Assembly (NCBI GenBank): GCA_900155495.1
Contig: FTLJ01000581.1
Coordinates: 1 to 30,832 of the forward strand
From: Porogramme epimiltina
Taxonomy: Eukaryota > Basidiomycota > Agaricomycetes > Polyporales > Polyporaceae
Length of the DNA: 30,832 nt
Reading direction: 5' to 3'
The position numbers and the translations under genes are program-made. Each line of letters begins with the position of its first letter. The stretch's first letter is position 1. This document shows positions 27,988-30,832 of the stretch, piece by piece. Below the pieces are notes generated by a model that saw only the letters and a program-made list of their open reading frames with translations, did not search any database and was not told the origin of the DNA.

Positions 27988-30832
27988 ATGGCTCCCAAAG
28001 GTCCCAAGAAGAGGCCAGCCCAGGCTACTCATGTGCGCATAGCGTCTTCGCCATCCTCAATTTCACACTCACGAGTAGACTAGACTGCAAATAAGAAGCG
28101 GAAGCTCACTGAGCCGGCCAAGTCATCCAAAGCGAAAACCAAGGGCAAAGAACGGGCCTCGGACCGACCCACAATACCCATACCAAACCAAGGAGATGAT
28201 GACGACGTCGACCTGTCTGAAGACGACTTGGACTTGTTGGAGGAGTATGGGGGAGCCGCCTCATTCCTACAGAGGTTAGACCAGAAGGGCATCGCAAGGT
28301 CCGTACTCACTGCATCCTTCGAGAATTCACATGGACCTCGCCATTGTGTAGGAGCAAGAAGGAAACTGACCGACTACACCAACTGCACAAACCGGTCCGA
28401 AAGCCGGTCGAGGACGACCTCCCTTCAATCAACTCACATTCCGAAGACGAGGATGACTGGAGTTCTGCCGTGGACGAGTTGGATGGTGTGTCAGATGAAG
28501 AGGCCGTGTCAGGCTCTGACGAAGAGGATCCGTCCGACGCGGAGTCCTCAAGCGCAGGGGCGAAACGCAAGCGGAGACGGAAGTATGCTGGTTCCGACGA
28601 GGAGATGCCATTCGAGACCCAACCCCGCAAACGTCGCCCATCCTGGGAGCCGGATTCAGATAAAGAAAAAGGCATCGAGCGGCTGCCCATCAAACTTGCA
28701 GACGGTCGGGTCCAGAAGAGCAACAATAAGGTGTTCCTGGATGAAAGTGAGGAGAGCGGTCTTGACACCGGCGAGGAAAGCCCGGACGAGGAGGCCATTG
28801 CTGCGACCCATCCAAAAGTGGAGGATGTCTCCACCGGAGCACGATTCGGGCGTCCTGCTGTGGTTGACGTCATCGGACAGAAATCCCGCAAGGCTCGAAT
28901 ACAAGGGGCCAAGGAGCAGATCGCTGGACTGTGTCAAGAAATTCTTGGCGACCCCGAAAACAGCGTACGTCTAACATAGTATGGCCCAGCGAGAGATGGT
29001 TCTAATGATTGGTGTTCCCTCTAGCTTGGTCTGCTGAGACGTCTACATACGTTCTCTCTCCATGAGATTTCCACGCCAACACACCCAGACCCTGTCCCTA
29101 ACGATGTCGTCATTCGCAAACTCACTATGCTGTCTCAACTGGCAGTTTTCAAAGACATTGTACCAGGTTACCGGATACGTGCGCTCACTGACAAGGAAAA
29201 GGCGGAGAAAGTGAGCCAGATGGTCCAACGGACCCGAGATTGGGAACAGGGCCTCGTGGGCGTGTACCAGGCATACTTGCGTGGTCTCGAAACGGAGCTC
29301 AAAGGTATGAAACGTGAAACTGTAAAAGGCTATCGTTGACTCGATGACGCTGACAATCATATTCACAGCGAAAAGTGAGCTTGCGGACGCAGCACTACAC
29401 TGTATGTGTACACTTCTAGTTGAAGTGACGCATTTCAACTTCCGTGTGAATATCATGAGCTCTATTGTTGCTGCGCTCAGTCGGCGATCGTGGGACCAGG
29501 TGAGCCTCAGACCGTCAGGGCCCAGACCATAACTTCGACTCACTAGGCGTCGACCCCATTTTCATAGTCTTCTGACTTGTGCCTAGACACACTAATCAAG
29601 GTGTTCCGTGCGGACGCTACCGGGGAGCCGTCCCTAGAGATCGTGCGGTTGCTGAACCGCATGATCAAGGAGCGCAAGTACCAGGTCCACCCGGAAGTGC
29701 TAACCTGCCTCTTCCACCTCCGTTTGAAATCGGAGCTCGGTGTCAGAGCGTCTGAGACAAAAATCGATAAAGATGCCGATAATGGCGGGAAGACGTTTTC
29801 TAAAGGCCGGGCCGCCGCCCGCCGCGCGAAGGGGAAGGTTGTGGACCAACCGCACCTAAGCAAGAAGGCGAAAAAAGCGCTGAAAGAGCGGAAAGAGATC
29901 GCGAAGGAGATGCACGAGGCAGCGGCGGAAGTTGACAAGGAGGAACGAGCGGCACGGGTGAGTGGTTCTCCTCATCCCGTGTCTGGGCGGGCTTTAGTCC
30001 ATCTACGATGAAATCTTCCCACCACGGCCGCTCACACGACACTAAACAAACCGACTAACCATACCTGCTTCTAGCACACAGAGACGCTGAAGCTACTGTT
30101 TGTGCTCTACTTTAGCGTGCTGAAGAACCCGCGCCCCACTCCGCTTCTGCCGGCCGCATTACGCGGCATCGCGCGGTATGCGCACCTCGTCAACATCGAT
30201 TTCTTCAAGGACCTCCTGCAGGTACTCAAAACGCTCATGACGCGCGACGTTGATGATGAGAACGACGGCGCCGATGCGCCCGGATCCTCATCCGCGCCGG
30301 GACCGCACGACGTCTCAGACATCGCCACCGTACAGCATCAGCTATTGTGTGTGGTGACGGCGTTCGAGCTTCTGTCCGGACAAGGTACGTGTCCGTCCGC
30401 CTGGAGCCCCCCTTCCCCGTTCTCTCGTCGCACCATACGCATGCGCTGCGCGGAGCTGACACGCCCCTTGCCCCATCTTCCGCGCGGATCTCACCCAAAT
30501 TTCCGCCCTTCGCGCTTCCCTCCGCCCGTCCCGTCCCGCTCGACGTCCGCGCCCCGCAACAACACGGGAACGCACAATCTCCCTCCCCCACCCCTCCGCG
30601 CGCAGGCGAGGCCCTCGACATCGACCTCACCGACTTCGTCGACAGGCTCTACGCCGTCCTCCCCCAGCTCGCGCTCACCCCCGACATCGAGGCGCCCCCG
30701 CCCGCCACCGTCGCCGCCCGCACGCGCGCGCCCTCCTCCTCCGCCCCCGGCGTGGCGCCCCAGCCGCAGTCCGCCGCGGACACGCTCTTCCGCGCGCTCA
30801 CGCTCGCGCTCCTCCCGCGCGCGGGCGCCGGG
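27988..30832 (+). CDS. NOC3: Nucleolar complex protein Noc3 (5' part, runs off the window)
   Basis: Nucleolar factor that works with Noc2 in maturation and export of 60S pre-ribosomes; in yeast it has also been reported to take part in pre-replicative complex formation. Eight exons are visible (27988-28032, 28084-28298, 28352-28964, 29025-29304, 29369-29499, 29568-29957, 30075-30384, 30606-30832 partial), giving about 737 residues with the C-terminus missing; yeast is about 660 and human 800. The N-terminus is basic (NKKRKL), followed by EEYGGAASFLQRLDQKGI, an acidic Ser/Glu/Asp-rich region (about 95-200), then the Noc3-type segment ILGDPENSLGLLRRLHTF and HEAT-like helices. A Lys/Arg/Glu helix (KKAKKALKERKEIAKEM) precedes the start of the CBF/Mak21 domain (LKLLFVLYFSVLKNP). 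Introns are 51-68 nt except the last two (117 and 221 nt). The final exons are strongly GC-rich. Confidence 0.93.

Noticed and set aside
29958..30074. Intronic C/D snoRNA in NOC3 intron 6
   Set aside because: A partial C-box-like CGATGAA is present, but no matching D box or terminal stem.
1..30832. tRNA genes, CRISPR arrays, transposons
   Set aside because: No T-arm/anticodon-arm pattern that folds as a tRNA, no spaced direct repeats, and no transposase, reverse transcriptase or terminal repeats were seen on reading both strands. A tRNAscan or RepeatMasker run could still find degenerate copies.

Overview
The window is nuclear DNA of a filamentous basidiomycete, most likely a mushroom-forming agaricomycete. 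The evidence is dense, mostly single-copy housekeeping genes on both strands, each cut by many GT...AG introns of about 50-60 nt, together with GC-rich third codon positions and CT/GA-rich promoters. There are no bacterial operons, mobile elements, CRISPR arrays or clear RNA genes. All gene models below were spliced by hand. The seven recognisable genes keep one open frame across every junction, except for one ambiguous junction in APC5.

Layout. Positions 1-2674 hold no supportable gene: a poly-C run at the left edge, alternating CG tracts and GC-rich low-complexity DNA. Positions 2675-4156 (-) encode eIF2B alpha, the regulatory subunit of the eIF2 exchange factor. After 2.3 kb of non-coding DNA comes an intronless orphan ORF at 6428-7045 (+). 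Positions 9023-16406 (+) encode a 2190-residue XMAP215/ch-TOG microtubule polymerase in 16 exons, followed by a membrane glycerol-3-phosphate acyltransferase of the Sct1/Gpt2 type at 16801-19756 (+). Converging on it is methionine aminopeptidase 1 at 20424-22496 (-), which shares a 410-bp divergent promoter with a class A FAD monooxygenase at 22907-24383 (+). The monooxygenase converges on anaphase-promoting complex subunit 5 at 24578-27686 (-). APC5 shares a 301-bp divergent promoter with NOC3 (27988 to beyond the right edge, +).

No single pathway joins the genes. Themes are protein synthesis (eIF2B alpha, MetAP1, Noc3 in 60S assembly) and cell division (XMAP215, Apc5, and Noc3's reported replication role).

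The most unusual observations concern splicing and regulation. MetAP1 can only be read in frame, with its conserved zinc-finger tryptophan, if a 2-nt exon lies between two normal-length introns. APC5 contains consecutive exons of 13 and 12 nt, next to an AG|GT junction that may be a zero-length exon. Three ACGCGT (MCB-type) boxes lie within 45 bp in the APC5/NOC3 promoter. The XMAP215 homologue has the animal-type multi-TOG layout rather than the two-TOG yeast form.
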